Shown: positions 18,053 to 27,827, counted from the stretch's first letter. The stretch: 64,000 nucleotides of DNA from Opacimonas sp040514355 (GCA_040514355.1 JBEVCF010000042.1:32108-96107), one strand, 5' to 3'. The notes: generated by a model not told the origin, from the sequence alone. Program-made: numbers and translations.

Positions 18053-18173
18053 TATTGCAAAAAATGCAATAACACATTGCGAATATATCATTTTTCAAAA
18101 TAAAACGCATCCGATATAGTGCACGGCAATCGTCACTGATTAAATTTGGAATGTGGCTGACATTCGTTGTCAG
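18053..18173. promoter_or_regulatory. ilvY-ilvC control region with IlvY-operator-like palindromes
   Basis: A perfect inverted repeat TATTGCA (18053-18059) / TGCAATA (18065-18071), with a nearby ATTGCGAATA half-site (18076-18085), suits a tandem LysR-type operator. A second palindrome CTGACA (18157-18162) / TGTCAG (18168-18173) lies closer to ilvC. A candidate ilvC -10, TATAAA, lies some 20 bases before the ATG with a poor -35, consistent with an activator-dependent promoter. Assigning the first palindrome to IlvY is inference from position and symmetry. Confidence 0.6.
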
Positions 18174-18208
18174 TTTTATAGACAATATAAAATTTACTGG
18201 AACCTTAC

Positions 18209-19684
18209 ATGGCAAATTATTTTAATACACTTCCTCTACGCGTACAGTTAGACCAACTGGGTAAATGTCGTTTTATGGACCGTTCAGAATTCGCAGATGG
18301 CTGTGATGTACTTAAGGGTAAGAAAATTGTCATTGTAGGTTGTGGTGCACAAGGTTTGAACCAAGGTTTAAACATGCGCGACTCTGGCTTAGATGTAGCT
18401 TATGCATTACGTCAAGCGGCAATTGATGAAAAGCGTGATTCTTACGTGCGTGCAACTGAAAACGGTTTTACTGTTGGCACCTACCAAGAACTTATCCCAA
18501 CTGCGGATTTAGTGTATAACCTCACACCGGATAAGCAGCACGCGTCAGTTGTTGAAGCGGTTATGCCATTGATGCAACAAGGTGCGACCTTAGGTTATTC
18601 ACACGGTTTTAATATTGTTGAAGAAGGCCAGCAAATTCGTTCTGACATCACGGTTGTGATGTGTGCACCAAAGTGCCCAGGCACAGAAGTACGTGAAGAA
18701 TACAAGCGTGGTTTTGGTGTACCGACACTTATCGCTGTTCACCCTGAAAATGACCCAGAACAAAAAGGCTGGCCAATCGCCAAAGCGTTAGCGTCTGCAA
18801 CAGGTGGTGATCGCGCCGGTGTTCTAGAGTCTTCATTCATCGCAGAAGTAAAATCTGACCTTATGGGTGAGCAAACGATTCTATGTGGTATGCAACAAGC
18901 TGTTGCGGTACTCGGTTATGAAAAAATGGTCGCTGACGGCGTAGAGCCTGGTTATGCGGCGGCATTATTGCAGTATGGCCTTGAAGCCATCACTGAAGCA
19001 TTGAAGATCGGCGGTGTCACTAACATGATGGACCGTTTATCTAACCCGGCTAAAATCAAAGCATATGATCTTTCTGTAGAATTGAAAGAGTTACTACGTC
19101 CATTATTTGAAAAGCATCAAGATGACATCATCTCTGGCGAATTTTCTCGCACCATGATGGCAGATTGGGCAAACGGCGATGCAAGCTTATTGAAATGGCG
19201 CGAAGAAACAGGCCAAACTGCCTTTGAAAACGCGCCGACTTATGACGGTAAGATTGATGACCAAGAATTTTTCGACAAAGGTATCTTTGTTGTTGCATGT
19301 ATCAAAGCGGGTGTTGAATTAGCATTTGACGTCATGGTTGAAGCCGGCATTTTACCAGAATCAGCTTACTACGAGTCACTACACGAAACACCACTCATTT
19401 CGAACACCATCGCGCGTAAGCGTCTGTATGAAATGAACGTTGTTATCTCTGATACTGCAGAATACGGTAACTATCTATTTGCTAACGCAGCTATCCCGCT
19501 TCTTGCTGAAAAAGTCATGCCGACTTTATCTTCTGAGTTGCTAGGTGCTGGCCTTAGCTCAACCTCAAACGCTGTTGATAACATGCGCCTTGTTGAAGTC
19601 AACAAAGCTATCCGCGAGCACGGCGTTGAGTGGATTGGTGAAGAGCTTCGTGGTTACATGAGTGACATGAAAGCCATCATCTAG
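18209..19684 (+). CDS. ilvC: Ketol-acid reductoisomerase, class II
   Basis: NADPH- and Mg-dependent enzyme isomerising and reducing acetolactate and acetohydroxybutyrate. The 491 residues are identical in length to E. coli IlvC, the long class II form with a duplicated C-terminal domain. The nucleotide-binding loop reads 'VIVGCGAQGLNQGLNMRDSG'. Metal-site acidic residues appear in 'EVKSDLMGEQTILCG', and 'MSDMKAI' closes the protein. It is transcribed divergently from its presumed activator ilvY and ends at a strong terminator. Confidence 0.98.
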   Translation: MANYFNTLPLRVQLDQLGKCRFMDRSEFADGCDVLKGKKIVIVGCGAQGLNQGLNMRDSGLDVAYALRQAAIDEKRDSYVRATENGFTVGTYQELIPTADLVYNLTPDKQHASVVEAVMPLMQQGATLGYSHGFNIVEEGQQIRSDITVVMCAPKCPGTEVREEYKRGFGVPTLIAVHPENDPEQKGWPIAKALASATGGDRAGVLESSFIAEVKSDLMGEQTILCGMQQAVAVLGYEKMVADGVEPGYAAALLQYGLEAITEALKIGGVTNMMDRLSNPAKIKAYDLSVELKELLRPLFEKHQDDIISGEFSRTMMADWANGDASLLKWREETGQTAFENAPTYDGKIDDQEFFDKGIFVVACIKAGVELAFDVMVEAGILPESAYYESLHETPLISNTIARKRLYEMNVVISDTAEYGNYLFANAAIPLLAEKVMPTLSSELLGAGLSSTSNAVDNMRLVEVNKAIREHGVEWIGEELRGYMSDMKAII

Positions 19685-19729
19685 AATGTAACAGTTCTGT
19701 CGTTAGGTGCTTTTTATAAAGCCCTTTTG

Positions 19730-19753
19730 CCCGGCCTTTTGGCCGGGTTTTTT
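19730..19753 (+). terminator. Rho-independent terminator of ilvC
   Basis: Perfect 7-bp GC stem CCCGGCC (19730-19736) / GGCCGGG (19741-19747) with a TTTT loop, followed by six T. It lies 46 bases after the ilvC stop. Confidence 0.93.
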
Positions 19754-19757
19754 CATT

Positions 19758-20990
19758 TTATCCTTTAGTAGTTTTTATAAGCGCTAAACGAAATAGACCG
19801 AAGCTGGCCATTGCAGTAACCCAAAATCCTACTGCAATAGGCATGAGTGATGCATCTAAAAAACTGTCAATAAACACGGCTAAAGGAACGGCTACCACAC
19901 TGCTCAACGAGCCAATAAACGCCGCGCCAACACCGGCAACATGGCCTAAAGGCAACATCGCCACCGCATTCATATTGCCAAATAAAATCCCGACAAAGAA
20001 AAAGTCGACAAATAACAACGCGATCCATAACCCTAATACGGGCAAACCTTCACTCATAAACACCACGCCAATCAAGACGCAACTGATCACAATGTGCCCA
20101 ATTAACGCGATATGGCAAAGTTTAAACATTCCCAAGCGTTCAACGAGTTGTGAATTTAACAATGAAGCACAACCAATCGAAAATGCGAGCGTGGCAAATA
20201 TATAAGGGAACCAGTCGCCGGTATCATACATTTCTTGAAAAATGGTTTGAGAAGCACTCAGGTAAGCTAAAAACCCGCCAAAAATACAACCCATTGCGAT
20301 GATATGCGGCATAACTTGTCGATGCGTCAAAATAAACAATGCAGACTCACCAAAACTCGACCAAGAGAACGGTCGTCGCACCGAACGATGCAACGTTTCG
20401 GGTTGACGTGAGAAAAACCACAGAGCCGCCACACCTGACATCACTAGAAAGAAGACAAAAATTGACCACCACGACCACACTTGCATGATCCACTGCCCAA
20501 TAATCGGTGCAGCCATGGGTACCAAAATAAAGACAATCATAATAAAACTCATGATTTTGGCCATGGCGTCACCTACGTAGATGTCGCGGATCATCGCCAA
20601 AGCAGCAATGCGAGGCCCAGATAAACCAATTGCTTGGATAAACCGACCAATTAGCATGATGTGCATATCTTTGGCCGACATGCACACTAGCGTACCCACC
20701 CAAAAAATCATCAAGCCAATGATAATCGCAGCCCGACGCCCACGCGCATCTGCCAACGGGCCAAACAACATTTGGCCAAAGGCCATACCAATAAAAAACA
20801 AAGAAACGACGAGGTGATTTTGCTGTGGACCAGTGCTGTTCAGGTCATTGCCCATTTGATTTAATGCAGGCAGCATGGCATCAATTGTCAAAGCGACAAG
20901 GGAGGTCAACATTGCCATCAAGGCAACGAACTCCCACTGAGACAACGTTGCTTTGGCGTGGGTCGACGTATCGTTATGTAATTCGGTCAT
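19758..20990 (-). CDS. MFS transporter, Bcr/CflA drug-resistance subfamily
   Basis: Twelve-helix major facilitator. The family motif A region reads 'FGQMLFGPLADARGRRAAIIIG' after helix 2, and 'LIGRFIQAIGLSGPRIAALAMIRDIY' is typical of Bcr/CflA efflux proteins. The substrate cannot be predicted. The start is uncertain. I use ATG 20990 (410 residues), which places a short polar tail before helix 1 and overlaps the preceding gene by 17 bases. A longer frame from TTG 21044 would overlap it by 71 bases. Neither start has a clear ribosome-binding site. It is the last gene of a proB-proA-EamA-MFS run. Confidence 0.82.
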   Translation of the reverse strand: MTELHNDTSTHAKATLSQWEFVALMAMLTSLVALTIDAMLPALNQMGNDLNSTGPQQNHLVVSLFFIGMAFGQMLFGPLADARGRRAAIIIGLMIFWVGTLVCMSAKDMHIMLIGRFIQAIGLSGPRIAALAMIRDIYVGDAMAKIMSFIMIVFILVPMAAPIIGQWIMQVWSWWSIFVFFLVMSGVAALWFFSRQPETLHRSVRRPFSWSSFGESALFILTHRQVMPHIIAMGCIFGGFLAYLSASQTIFQEMYDTGDWFPYIFATLAFSIGCASLLNSQLVERLGMFKLCHIALIGHIVISCVLIGVVFMSEGLPVLGLWIALLFVDFFFVGILFGNMNAVAMLPLGHVAGVGAAFIGSLSSVVAVPLAVFIDSFLDASLMPIAVGFWVTAMASFGLFRLALIKTTKG

Positions 20991-21882
20991 GGGCGGGTGT
21001 GTTGTGTAAAAGGGGTATTTTACCCATTGCGCACGCATTGCCAAGTAATACCAATACTACACCAATACCTGCCAGTAGACTCCATTGATAGTTTTCAAAG
21101 AATGTTGAAAGTACCAAAGCGACTAAAGGATAGAGCAGTACAACATAGGCTGCTTTGTCAGAACCAATATTTTGAATCAACGTCATGTAGCAGCCAAACG
21201 CTATGACACTACCAAATAACGCTAGATATACTAGAGCTATATAAAAAGATGGCGAGGTCGGCCAAATGATAGGTTGGCCCAGAACTAACATCCCACCTAG
21301 TACCAATCCTGAACCATACAACATGGTATAAAAATTCATTTGCACCACTGGCACATCAGCAAGCGTATTTTCTGATACGACATTGCCGACAGCCGCTGAT
21401 AAAAACGAACACGTAGCGAGTAATACCCCCATACTCAGTGCGGCCGTCATAGAGACTTTTTGTAATTCAGGCAAGAAAATACAGGCTATCCCAATCAGCC
21501 CCAACGTCGCACCCACCACGACTTCAACATTCACGGGTTTGCCCAAAAACACGCGGCGCAGGACGACGTTAAAATAAATCACGCTAGAGCTCATCAACGC
21601 GAGTAAGGCACTGACAATATGGTGCTGCGCGGCATACAAAAACCCGTAATCAAGGGCGTAAAAGAATACCCCAACCAACAAAAATTGACCGTGTTGACGA
21701 CGGGTGAAGCACATATTTTTGCGCGTAAAGAAACAAAATAGACCTAAGATAATTGCCGCTAGTAAAAAACGTATACCAACGGCATAGGTAGGAGCTAATG
21801 CATGCCCGATCTGAAAGTTAATGGCCAGCCATGTCGAACCCCAAATCAACGTGCAAACTAAAAAGTAAAATGCATTTGGCAT
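20974..21882 (-). CDS. EamA/DMT family transporter
   Basis: Ten-helix drug/metabolite transporter made of two EamA repeats. The first begins at 'LVCTLIWGSTWLAINFQIG', the second about residue 145 with 'MGVLLATCSFLSAAVGNVVSE'; the typical 'IQNIGSDKAAYVVLLYPLVALVLS' lies near the C terminus. Members export amino acids, metabolites or toxins, but the substrate cannot be read from sequence. Its ATG overlaps the proA stop by one base (TAATG), so it is translated from the proBA transcript; a role in proline-related efflux would be speculation. Confidence 0.87.
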   Translation of the reverse strand: MPNAFYFLVCTLIWGSTWLAINFQIGHALAPTYAVGIRFLLAAIILGLFCFFTRKNMCFTRRQHGQFLLVGVFFYALDYGFLYAAQHHIVSALLALMSSSVIYFNVVLRRVFLGKPVNVEVVVGATLGLIGIACIFLPELQKVSMTAALSMGVLLATCSFLSAAVGNVVSENTLADVPVVQMNFYTMLYGSGLVLGGMLVLGQPIIWPTSPSFYIALVYLALFGSVIAFGCYMTLIQNIGSDKAAYVVLLYPLVALVLSTFFENYQWSLLAGIGVVLVLLGNACAMGKIPLLHNTPAHDRIT

Positions 21883-23144
21883 TAGGTACGGATATGGCCT
21901 TGACCTGTCACAACAAACTTTTCAGTAGTCAGGGACGCTGCTCCCATCGGACCGTAAGCATGTAATTTTGACGTCGAGATCCCAATTTCTGCGCCTAAGC
22001 CCAACTCTCCCCCATCAGAAAAACGCGAAGACGCATTGACCATGACCACGGCTGAATGTACTGCTTGTAAGAACTGAGACTGACGTTCAGCGTTTTCTGA
22101 TACGATAACTTCAGTATGTCCTGAATTATACTGCTGGATATGTGCCACGCCCTCGTCGAAGTCAGGCACCACTCGTACGGCCACTTCCATCGCCAAATAC
22201 TCTGCTTCCCAATCCGCTTCACTCGCCAACGATGCAGATAAACCTTGTGCAACGAACACGTCAAGACTTTTTGCACAAGCATGTACTGTGACGTTATGCT
22301 TGGCAAACATCTTCGCCAAAATAGGTAAAAACGCATCGGCAACCGCGGCATGGATAAGAATGGTTTCAAGTGAATTACACACACTGGTGCGCTGGGTTTT
22401 ACCATTTTCCACCAGCGTCAACGCCTTGTCCAAATCGGCAAACTCATCGACATAGCAGTGACACACGCCTTTAAAATGCTGGATCACTGGAATTTGACTG
22501 GTTTTGGAAACAAACTGGATCAAACCTTCCCCACCACGAGGAATAATCAAATCAATACTGTCACTTAAGGTCAGCATGGTGTTGAGAATATCTCGGTTGG
22601 GATCGGGGATGACGGTCACTGCCGCGGGATTAACACCGTGCTGAGTTAGCGTGTGATGAATACAGGCCGCCAGTGCCAGGTTAGAATGCAGTGCTTCTTT
22701 ACCCCCACGTAAAATCACCGCATTGCCTGCTTTGAAGCACAACGCGGCCGCATCAATGGTCACATTGGGACGAGACTCGTAGATCATACCGATAACGCCC
22801 AGAGGAATTTTCATTTTCTGGACCTGGATCCCAGAGGGCATCGTCTGTGCTTCACTCATGTGACCGACTACCTCTGGCTGAGCAGCAATATCTTTGACCG
22901 CTTGTGCGATCGCTGCAATACGCCCCTCATCCAAGGCTAGACGATCTTGCATCGCGGCATCCATGTTTTGCTCGCGCGCAGCGGCCAAATCTTTCTCATT
23001 AGCCGCAATAATCGCGTCCGTCTGGGTCAACATGTAAGCAGCTAAGTCCTCTAATATTGCACTTTTTTGCGCGCCACTGAGTACAGCAACGTCTCTGGCG
23101 GCAGCTTTCGCAGCTTGTGCCGCGGTGATAATACAAAAACTCAT
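21882..23144 (-). CDS. proA: Gamma-glutamyl phosphate reductase
   Basis: NADPH-dependent reductase converting gamma-glutamyl phosphate to glutamate semialdehyde, step two of proline synthesis. The 420 residues fit the family (417 in E. coli). The catalytic Cys256 is in 'QRTSVCNSLET'; cofactor and substrate regions are 'GMIYESRPNVTIDAAALCFKAGNA' and 'IPRGGEGLI'; the C terminus has 'HAYGPMGAASLTTEK'. AAGGAG lies before the ATG. It follows proB by nine bases, and its stop overlaps the next gene start. Confidence 0.96.
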   Translation of the reverse strand: MSFCIITAAQAAKAAARDVAVLSGAQKSAILEDLAAYMLTQTDAIIAANEKDLAAAREQNMDAAMQDRLALDEGRIAAIAQAVKDIAAQPEVVGHMSEAQTMPSGIQVQKMKIPLGVIGMIYESRPNVTIDAAALCFKAGNAVILRGGKEALHSNLALAACIHHTLTQHGVNPAAVTVIPDPNRDILNTMLTLSDSIDLIIPRGGEGLIQFVSKTSQIPVIQHFKGVCHCYVDEFADLDKALTLVENGKTQRTSVCNSLETILIHAAVADAFLPILAKMFAKHNVTVHACAKSLDVFVAQGLSASLASEADWEAEYLAMEVAVRVVPDFDEGVAHIQQYNSGHTEVIVSENAERQSQFLQAVHSAVVMVNASSRFSDGGELGLGAEIGISTSKLHAYGPMGAASLTTEKFVVTGQGHIRT

Positions 23145-23153
23145 TAGAGCTCC

Positions 23154-24257
23154 TTACAAAATAACTAGATTATCGCGATGCACTAAAACATCGGCGAGAG
23201 TATATCCCAATGTGGCACTGATTTGTTCGCTTTGACAACCTACAATGGCACTCGCCTCATTGTGGTCATATAAAGCAATACCTTTGGCAACAGCGTGATC
23301 ATTAAACATGATCGTCACCGCATCTCCGGCTTGAAATTGCCCTTTGACGCGATTAACGCCAATCGGTAGTAATGACGCACCATTTTCTACCAAAGCTTGC
23401 TTGGCACCGTGATCGATATATAACTCGCCTTTACTTTTTAATGTGTGTTTGAGCCATTCCATGCGAGCTTTCACCGAACCTGATTGTGCCTTGAACAAGG
23501 TCCCTGGACAGCGGTTTTGACTCAATGCCGTGAACGTATCACTGTTTTTGCCGTTCACAATGATGGTTTGAATACCCGTTTGTACGCAGCGTTTCGCCGC
23601 CTCTAATTTGGTTTGCATCCCCCCCGTTCCCATTGCACTACCTGCGCCACCAGCCATAGCAAATAAGTGATCGTCAAACTGCTCGACTAAGGGGATCAAT
23701 GTGGCTTGGGCATCCGTTCTCGGGTTCGCGGTATACAGACCATCAATATCTGAACAAATGATACAAGTATCGGCTTGCGCAACAATCGCAGTATAGGCTG
23801 CGAGATTGTCATTATCACCCACCTTTAATTCGTTGATCGCAACAGTATCATTCTCATTGACGATAGGAATAGCATGATGCTTCAGTAACTCACGCAATGT
23901 GTTTTGAATATTAATATAGCGTTGACGGTCGTGTAGATCATCCATAGTCAGCAAAATTTGGGCACAGGGCTGATCAAAAAAACGCGCCCAATTGTGCATC
24001 ATTTGTGTTTGCCCAATTGCCGCCATCGCTTGTTTTTCAGCTATGGATGGTAGATGCGATATAGGGATACTAGCTCGGCCTGCTGCAACACTGCCAGAGG
24101 ACACCACAATAATCTCTTTGCCTTGTTCTAATGCACTTGTGATAAATTTGGCAATAGACAACAAATACTGCGCTGAACAGCCTTTAGTAGGCCCATGAGG
24201 GGCAATCAATGAACTGCCTACTTTGATGACCGCGCGTTGCCATGAAAATGCTTGCAT
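23154..24257 (-). CDS. proB: Glutamate 5-kinase
   Basis: Phosphorylates glutamate on the gamma-carboxyl, the proline-feedback-inhibited first step of proline synthesis. The 367 residues equal the E. coli length. An N-terminal amino-acid kinase domain ('VIKVGSSLIAP', 'VVSSGSVAAGR', 'VNENDTVAINELKVGDND', 'AGGAGSAMGTGGMQTK') is followed by a C-terminal PUA domain from about residue 276 ('ELYIDHGAKQALVENGASLLPIGV'). It heads the proBA operon. Confidence 0.96.
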   Translation of the reverse strand: MQAFSWQRAVIKVGSSLIAPHGPTKGCSAQYLLSIAKFITSALEQGKEIIVVSSGSVAAGRASIPISHLPSIAEKQAMAAIGQTQMMHNWARFFDQPCAQILLTMDDLHDRQRYINIQNTLRELLKHHAIPIVNENDTVAINELKVGDNDNLAAYTAIVAQADTCIICSDIDGLYTANPRTDAQATLIPLVEQFDDHLFAMAGGAGSAMGTGGMQTKLEAAKRCVQTGIQTIIVNGKNSDTFTALSQNRCPGTLFKAQSGSVKARMEWLKHTLKSKGELYIDHGAKQALVENGASLLPIGVNRVKGQFQAGDAVTIMFNDHAVAKGIALYDHNEASAIVGCQSEQISATLGYTLADVLVHRDNLVIL

Positions 24258-24291
24258 ATACGGGAAATATTCAGTTAAAACAATAGGTGCA

Positions 24292-24319
24292 AGAATACTG
24301 TATTTTGGGCAATAAACAA
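24292..24319 (-). promoter_or_regulatory. Candidate proBA promoter
   Basis: On the minus strand, TTGTTT (24314-24319), a 16-base spacer and TATTCT (24292-24297), about 35 bases before the proB ATG. Confidence 0.5.
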
Positions 24320-24424
24320 CCTAGACCACAGTGATATCCCTATGATTTATGTGTTTTTTTTCTATTTATTTTGTTTTGCGGTACAATGCGCCCCATAAAT
24401 CATAATAAAACGATAGGAAACCAC

Positions 24425-26869
24425 ATGCGTCTGATCCATATTATAACAGGCTGCACCCTACTTTTTAGCGCTTTGGTTGTGAATGCCGATGCCATCCGTC
24501 AAACCAAAGGCGATTTTGAAGACAAATTCCGCCAGTTAGACGAGGTTTTACCCACCCCCAATGTCTACCGCAACGCTGCAGGCGAGCCGGGTCATGAATA
24601 TTGGCAACAACGGGTCGACTACACCATCGCTGCCCGCCTGTTAGAAGATCAGCGTCGCATCGAAGCCACACAAGACATAACCTATTTTAACAACTCACCC
24701 GATACCCTCAAATATCTATGGGTACAGCTCGATCAGAACAAATTCAAAGACGATTCGATGTCGAGCTTGACCACGACCTTTGGCGGCATTGGCAGCCGTG
24801 GGCCTGCAACTCAAGCCGCTGCAGATGACAAACCTGCGCAAATCTCACTCGCCGCGCTCCGTCGTCAGCATTTTATGGACGACAATGAACTTGGTTATAC
24901 CATTTCACGGGTCGTCGATGGCTTGGGAAACCCCCTCAACTTCACGATTGTGGGGACATTGATGCGGGTCGATTTAACCCAGCCACTCGCCTCAGGTGAG
25001 CGCGTCCGATTTACCATTGATTTTGCGTTTAATATTGTCGAAGAAGACGCGGTGTCTGCACGTGCTGGTTACGAGCATTTCCCAGATGATGCACGCGAAG
25101 GTGGTAATGATATTTTCCTGCTCGCGCAGTGGTTTCCGCGCTTAGCCGCGTATACCGATTATGAAGCGTGGACCAACAAAGAATTTATCGGGCGCGGTGA
25201 ATTCACTCTGGAATTTGGGGACTATGATGTGTCCTTGACGGTACCTGCCGACCATATTGTGTCCTCTACAGGGGTTTTACAAAACCCAGAGGAGGTCCTC
25301 ACTCCACTGCAACGCCAACGCCTCAATCAAGCAAAAAATGCCGATCGCATAGTATTCATTGTGACCGAAGAAGAAGCCTTAGAAAACGAACAAACCGGCA
25401 CGACAGAGACCAAAACATGGCGTTTTAAAGCTGAAAATGTTCGTGATTTTGCTTGGGCGAGCTCGCGCAAATTCATGTGGGACGCACGCGGTTACCAGCA
25501 AGGTGGGGCAGATATGCCGCTGGTCATGGCGATGTCCTTCTATCCCAAAGAAGGGGGCGATTTATGGAAAAAGTATTCCACCGAGTCGATTATTCACACC
25601 ATGGAAGTCTACTCGCGCTTCTCTTTTGACTATCCTTATCCTGTGGCGCAATCAGTCAATGGTCCAGTGGGTGGTATGGAATACCCAATGATCACTTTCA
25701 ATGGTCCTCGCACAGAATTACAAGAAGACGGAACCCGCACCTATTCTCAAGCGGAAAAACGCTTTTTAATCGGCGTGGTTATTCATGAAATAGGACACAT
25801 CTACTTCCCGATGATCGTCAACTCTGATGAGCGTCAGTGGACATGGATGGATGAAGGTTTAAACAGCTTTTTGGACGGCGTTGCAGGTCGCGAATGGGAT
25901 CCGAGTATTCCATGGGGAGTCGAGCCTCGCGATATTACCGGTTATATGAAATCGGAGGTCCAAGTCCCGATCATGACCCAGTCTGATTCGGTCTTGCGCC
26001 TAGGGCCTAATGCCTACACCAAACCAGCTGCCGCTTTGAACATCCTGCGTGAAACCATTCTAGGTCGTGAGTTATTTGATTTTGCTTTCAAAGAATATGC
26101 GACTCGCTGGAAGTACAAACGCCCAACACCAGCGGATTTCTTCCGCACCATGGAAGAAGCATCGGGCGTCGATTTGGATTGGTTTTGGCGAGGTTGGTTT
26201 TATTCTACGGACCATGTCGATATTAGCCTAGACCGCGTATTTAAATTGCGTCTTGATACCGAAGATCCCGATATTGATTTTGCCCGTGAGCGTCAAGCAG
26301 AGCTTGATAAGCCTCAGTCGTTAACCGATGAGCGCAACCGCGCCGAAGGCAAGCGTTTGTGGGTCGAACGTTTTCCTGACATTACTGACTTTTATGACGA
26401 GAACGACCGCTTTACCGTCACCAACAAAGAGCGCAACGCTTATCAGTCTTATTTAGATGACTTAAAACCGTGGGAACGCAAAGCGCTAGAGCGCGCTGTT
26501 GCAGAAGATAAAAACTACTACGTCATGGAATTTTCCAATATTGGCGGCTTGGTCATGCCTATCATCCTTGAATTAAACTTTGCTGATGGCACAACGCAAA
26601 TGCAACGCATTCCCGCTGAAATTTGGCGTCGCACTCCCAAAGCAGTCTCCAAGTTGATTGTCACTGACAAGGATAAAGAGCTGGTGAGTGTTACGGTTGA
26701 TCCGCGTTGGGAAACAGCAGATGTGGATGTACACAACAATCACTATCCACGTCAAATCATTCCTTCTCGCATTGAGTCATATAAATCGAAAAAACGCGCT
26801 GGCAAAGTCTATCGCGACATTATGCAAGACAGCAAAACTGAGCTCAAAACGCAAGGAGATAACGAGTAA
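24425..26869 (+). CDS. Secreted M1-family (gluzincin) metallopeptidase
   Basis: An 814-residue exported zinc peptidase. I start it at ATG 24425, eight bases after AGGAAA, which gives a clean signal peptide (residues about 1-22, cleavage near 'VNADA'). The longer frame from 24371 adds 18 residues and hides the signal. The zinc site is HEIGH (His454, Glu455, His458), with the third ligand Glu477 eighteen residues after His458 in 'WMDEGLNSF', the M1 spacing. An N-terminal beta-rich domain like that of leukotriene-A4-hydrolase relatives precedes it. The GAMEN exopeptidase loop appears as 'GPVGGMEYPM'. It is followed two bases later by a DUF6702 gene, probably in one operon. Substrate unknown. Confidence 0.9.
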   Translation: MRLIHIITGCTLLFSALVVNADAIRQTKGDFEDKFRQLDEVLPTPNVYRNAAGEPGHEYWQQRVDYTIAARLLEDQRRIEATQDITYFNNSPDTLKYLWVQLDQNKFKDDSMSSLTTTFGGIGSRGPATQAAADDKPAQISLAALRRQHFMDDNELGYTISRVVDGLGNPLNFTIVGTLMRVDLTQPLASGERVRFTIDFAFNIVEEDAVSARAGYEHFPDDAREGGNDIFLLAQWFPRLAAYTDYEAWTNKEFIGRGEFTLEFGDYDVSLTVPADHIVSSTGVLQNPEEVLTPLQRQRLNQAKNADRIVFIVTEEEALENEQTGTTETKTWRFKAENVRDFAWASSRKFMWDARGYQQGGADMPLVMAMSFYPKEGGDLWKKYSTESIIHTMEVYSRFSFDYPYPVAQSVNGPVGGMEYPMITFNGPRTELQEDGTRTYSQAEKRFLIGVVIHEIGHIYFPMIVNSDERQWTWMDEGLNSFLDGVAGREWDPSIPWGVEPRDITGYMKSEVQVPIMTQSDSVLRLGPNAYTKPAAALNILRETILGRELFDFAFKEYATRWKYKRPTPADFFRTMEEASGVDLDWFWRGWFYSTDHVDISLDRVFKLRLDTEDPDIDFARERQAELDKPQSLTDERNRAEGKRLWVERFPDITDFYDENDRFTVTNKERNAYQSYLDDLKPWERKALERAVAEDKNYYVMEFSNIGGLVMPIILELNFADGTTQMQRIPAEIWRRTPKAVSKLIVTDKDKELVSVTVDPRWETADVDVHNNHYPRQIIPSRIESYKSKKRAGKVYRDIMQDSKTELKTQGDNE

Positions 26870-26871
26870 TC

Positions 26872-27399
26872 ATGGCTATGTATCGATTGATTTTAGCCCT
26901 GTGCACTGTTGTTTTGAGTGGGTTGCTAGTCGGACCCCCCTCTTTCGCGCACCAACAAAAAGAGGGTTTGACCACGGTGTACTTCAATCCTCGCACTCAG
27001 CATATCGAAGTCATGCACCGTATCTACATGCATGACGCCGAGCACGCGGTCAAAACCTTATTTGATAAACAAGCTGATATTCTCAAAGACCCTTTGACAC
27101 AGGAGACTTTTGCGCGTTATGTCAGTGACAATTTCTCATTAACACGCGTATTAGATAGTGCAAATAATCTTAGTGAAACGTTGCCATTAGACACGGTGGG
27201 CTATGAAGTCGAAGGTCGATTTTTTTGGGTCTATCAAGAGACACCTAAACCTGCAGAATTAGGTGTATTGCGTGTCTCCCATGATGTGCTTCGCGATATT
27301 TGGCCAGAGCAAACCAACCTGATTAACTTCGAAGGCCTCGGGGCGGTGCGCTCGCTCACCTTTGCCGAAAACGTGTCACTTTTGGAAGTTGCATTTTAG
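26872..27399 (+). CDS. Exported DUF6702-like protein
   Basis: A 175-residue protein with a signal peptide (about 1-26, ending 'PSFAHQ'). After it comes 'TTVYFNPRTQHIEVMHRIYMHDAEHAV', a His-rich beta strand pattern seen in DUF6702 proteins, which often begin the mature chain with such a segment. The rest is predicted globular and periplasmic, without known catalytic motifs. AAGGAGATAA at the end of the peptidase gene acts as its ribosome-binding site, so it is translated together with the M1 peptidase. A role as partner or inhibitor of that peptidase is only a guess. Its last four bases overlap the convergent gene at 27396. Confidence 0.7.
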   Translation: MAMYRLILALCTVVLSGLLVGPPSFAHQQKEGLTTVYFNPRTQHIEVMHRIYMHDAEHAVKTLFDKQADILKDPLTQETFARYVSDNFSLTRVLDSANNLSETLPLDTVGYEVEGRFFWVYQETPKPAELGVLRVSHDVLRDIWPEQTNLINFEGLGAVRSLTFAENVSLLEVAF

Positions 27400-27701
27400 T
27401 AAGGTTGTGCCATTGAAAAAGGCATCGCCATCGCCGCCGACTGTTTAGGTGGATTGCCAATCATTTCATCGTAAGGCGAGTCGTGTACCATTACGGCTTG
27501 CTTGACTTGATATTCACCAAACACATCGCGAATGTGCTGAGAACTATGAAAACGCATGATGTTATCGTTTTTGTCATAGACAAAACCGCTCTCATCTGCG
27601 ATCGTCAATTTAACCAAATACACGTTCACTTCAAAAGATTGCACTTCTAAATATTCGATAATCGTAGAGTCAGGATTGAGTTGCGCTAGCGTGAATTTCA
27701 T
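27396..27701 (-). CDS. Small DUF6482-like cytoplasmic protein
   Basis: A 101-residue soluble protein with no signal or membrane segment. The N-terminal half alternates hydrophobic residues ('EVQSFEVNVYLVKLTIADE'), and the C-terminal part contains 'DSPYDEMIGNPP' and ends in a short 'PFSMAQPY' tail. I recall this arrangement from DUF6482 proteins of marine Gammaproteobacteria, but the match is from memory. Function unknown. It is a single gene convergent with the DUF6702 gene, which it overlaps by four bases. Confidence 0.6.
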   Translation of the reverse strand: MKFTLAQLNPDSTIIEYLEVQSFEVNVYLVKLTIADESGFVYDKNDNIMRFHSSQHIRDVFGEYQVKQAVMVHDSPYDEMIGNPPKQSAAMAMPFSMAQPY

Positions 27702-27799
27702 CGTATTTTCCGTTTTGTAAGATATCCTTTGTACCCATTGGAGGCCGAATGAGATCCCCCTTCAACAAAAAAAGACCATAACAAGAGATTTTACGGAAC

Positions 27800-27827
27800 T
27801 TGATCGTGTAGAATGTACCTATATAGT
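27800..27827 (+). promoter_or_regulatory. Candidate promoter for DUF3014-DUF1285 genes
   Basis: TTGATC (27800-27805), a 16-base spacer and TATAGT (27822-27827), about 45 bases before the ATG at 27871. Confidence 0.5.

Noticed and set aside
18012..18215. 67-codon minus-strand frame spanning the ilvY-ilvC control region
   Set aside because: It overlaps the ilvY start and the operator palindrome and has no coding features.
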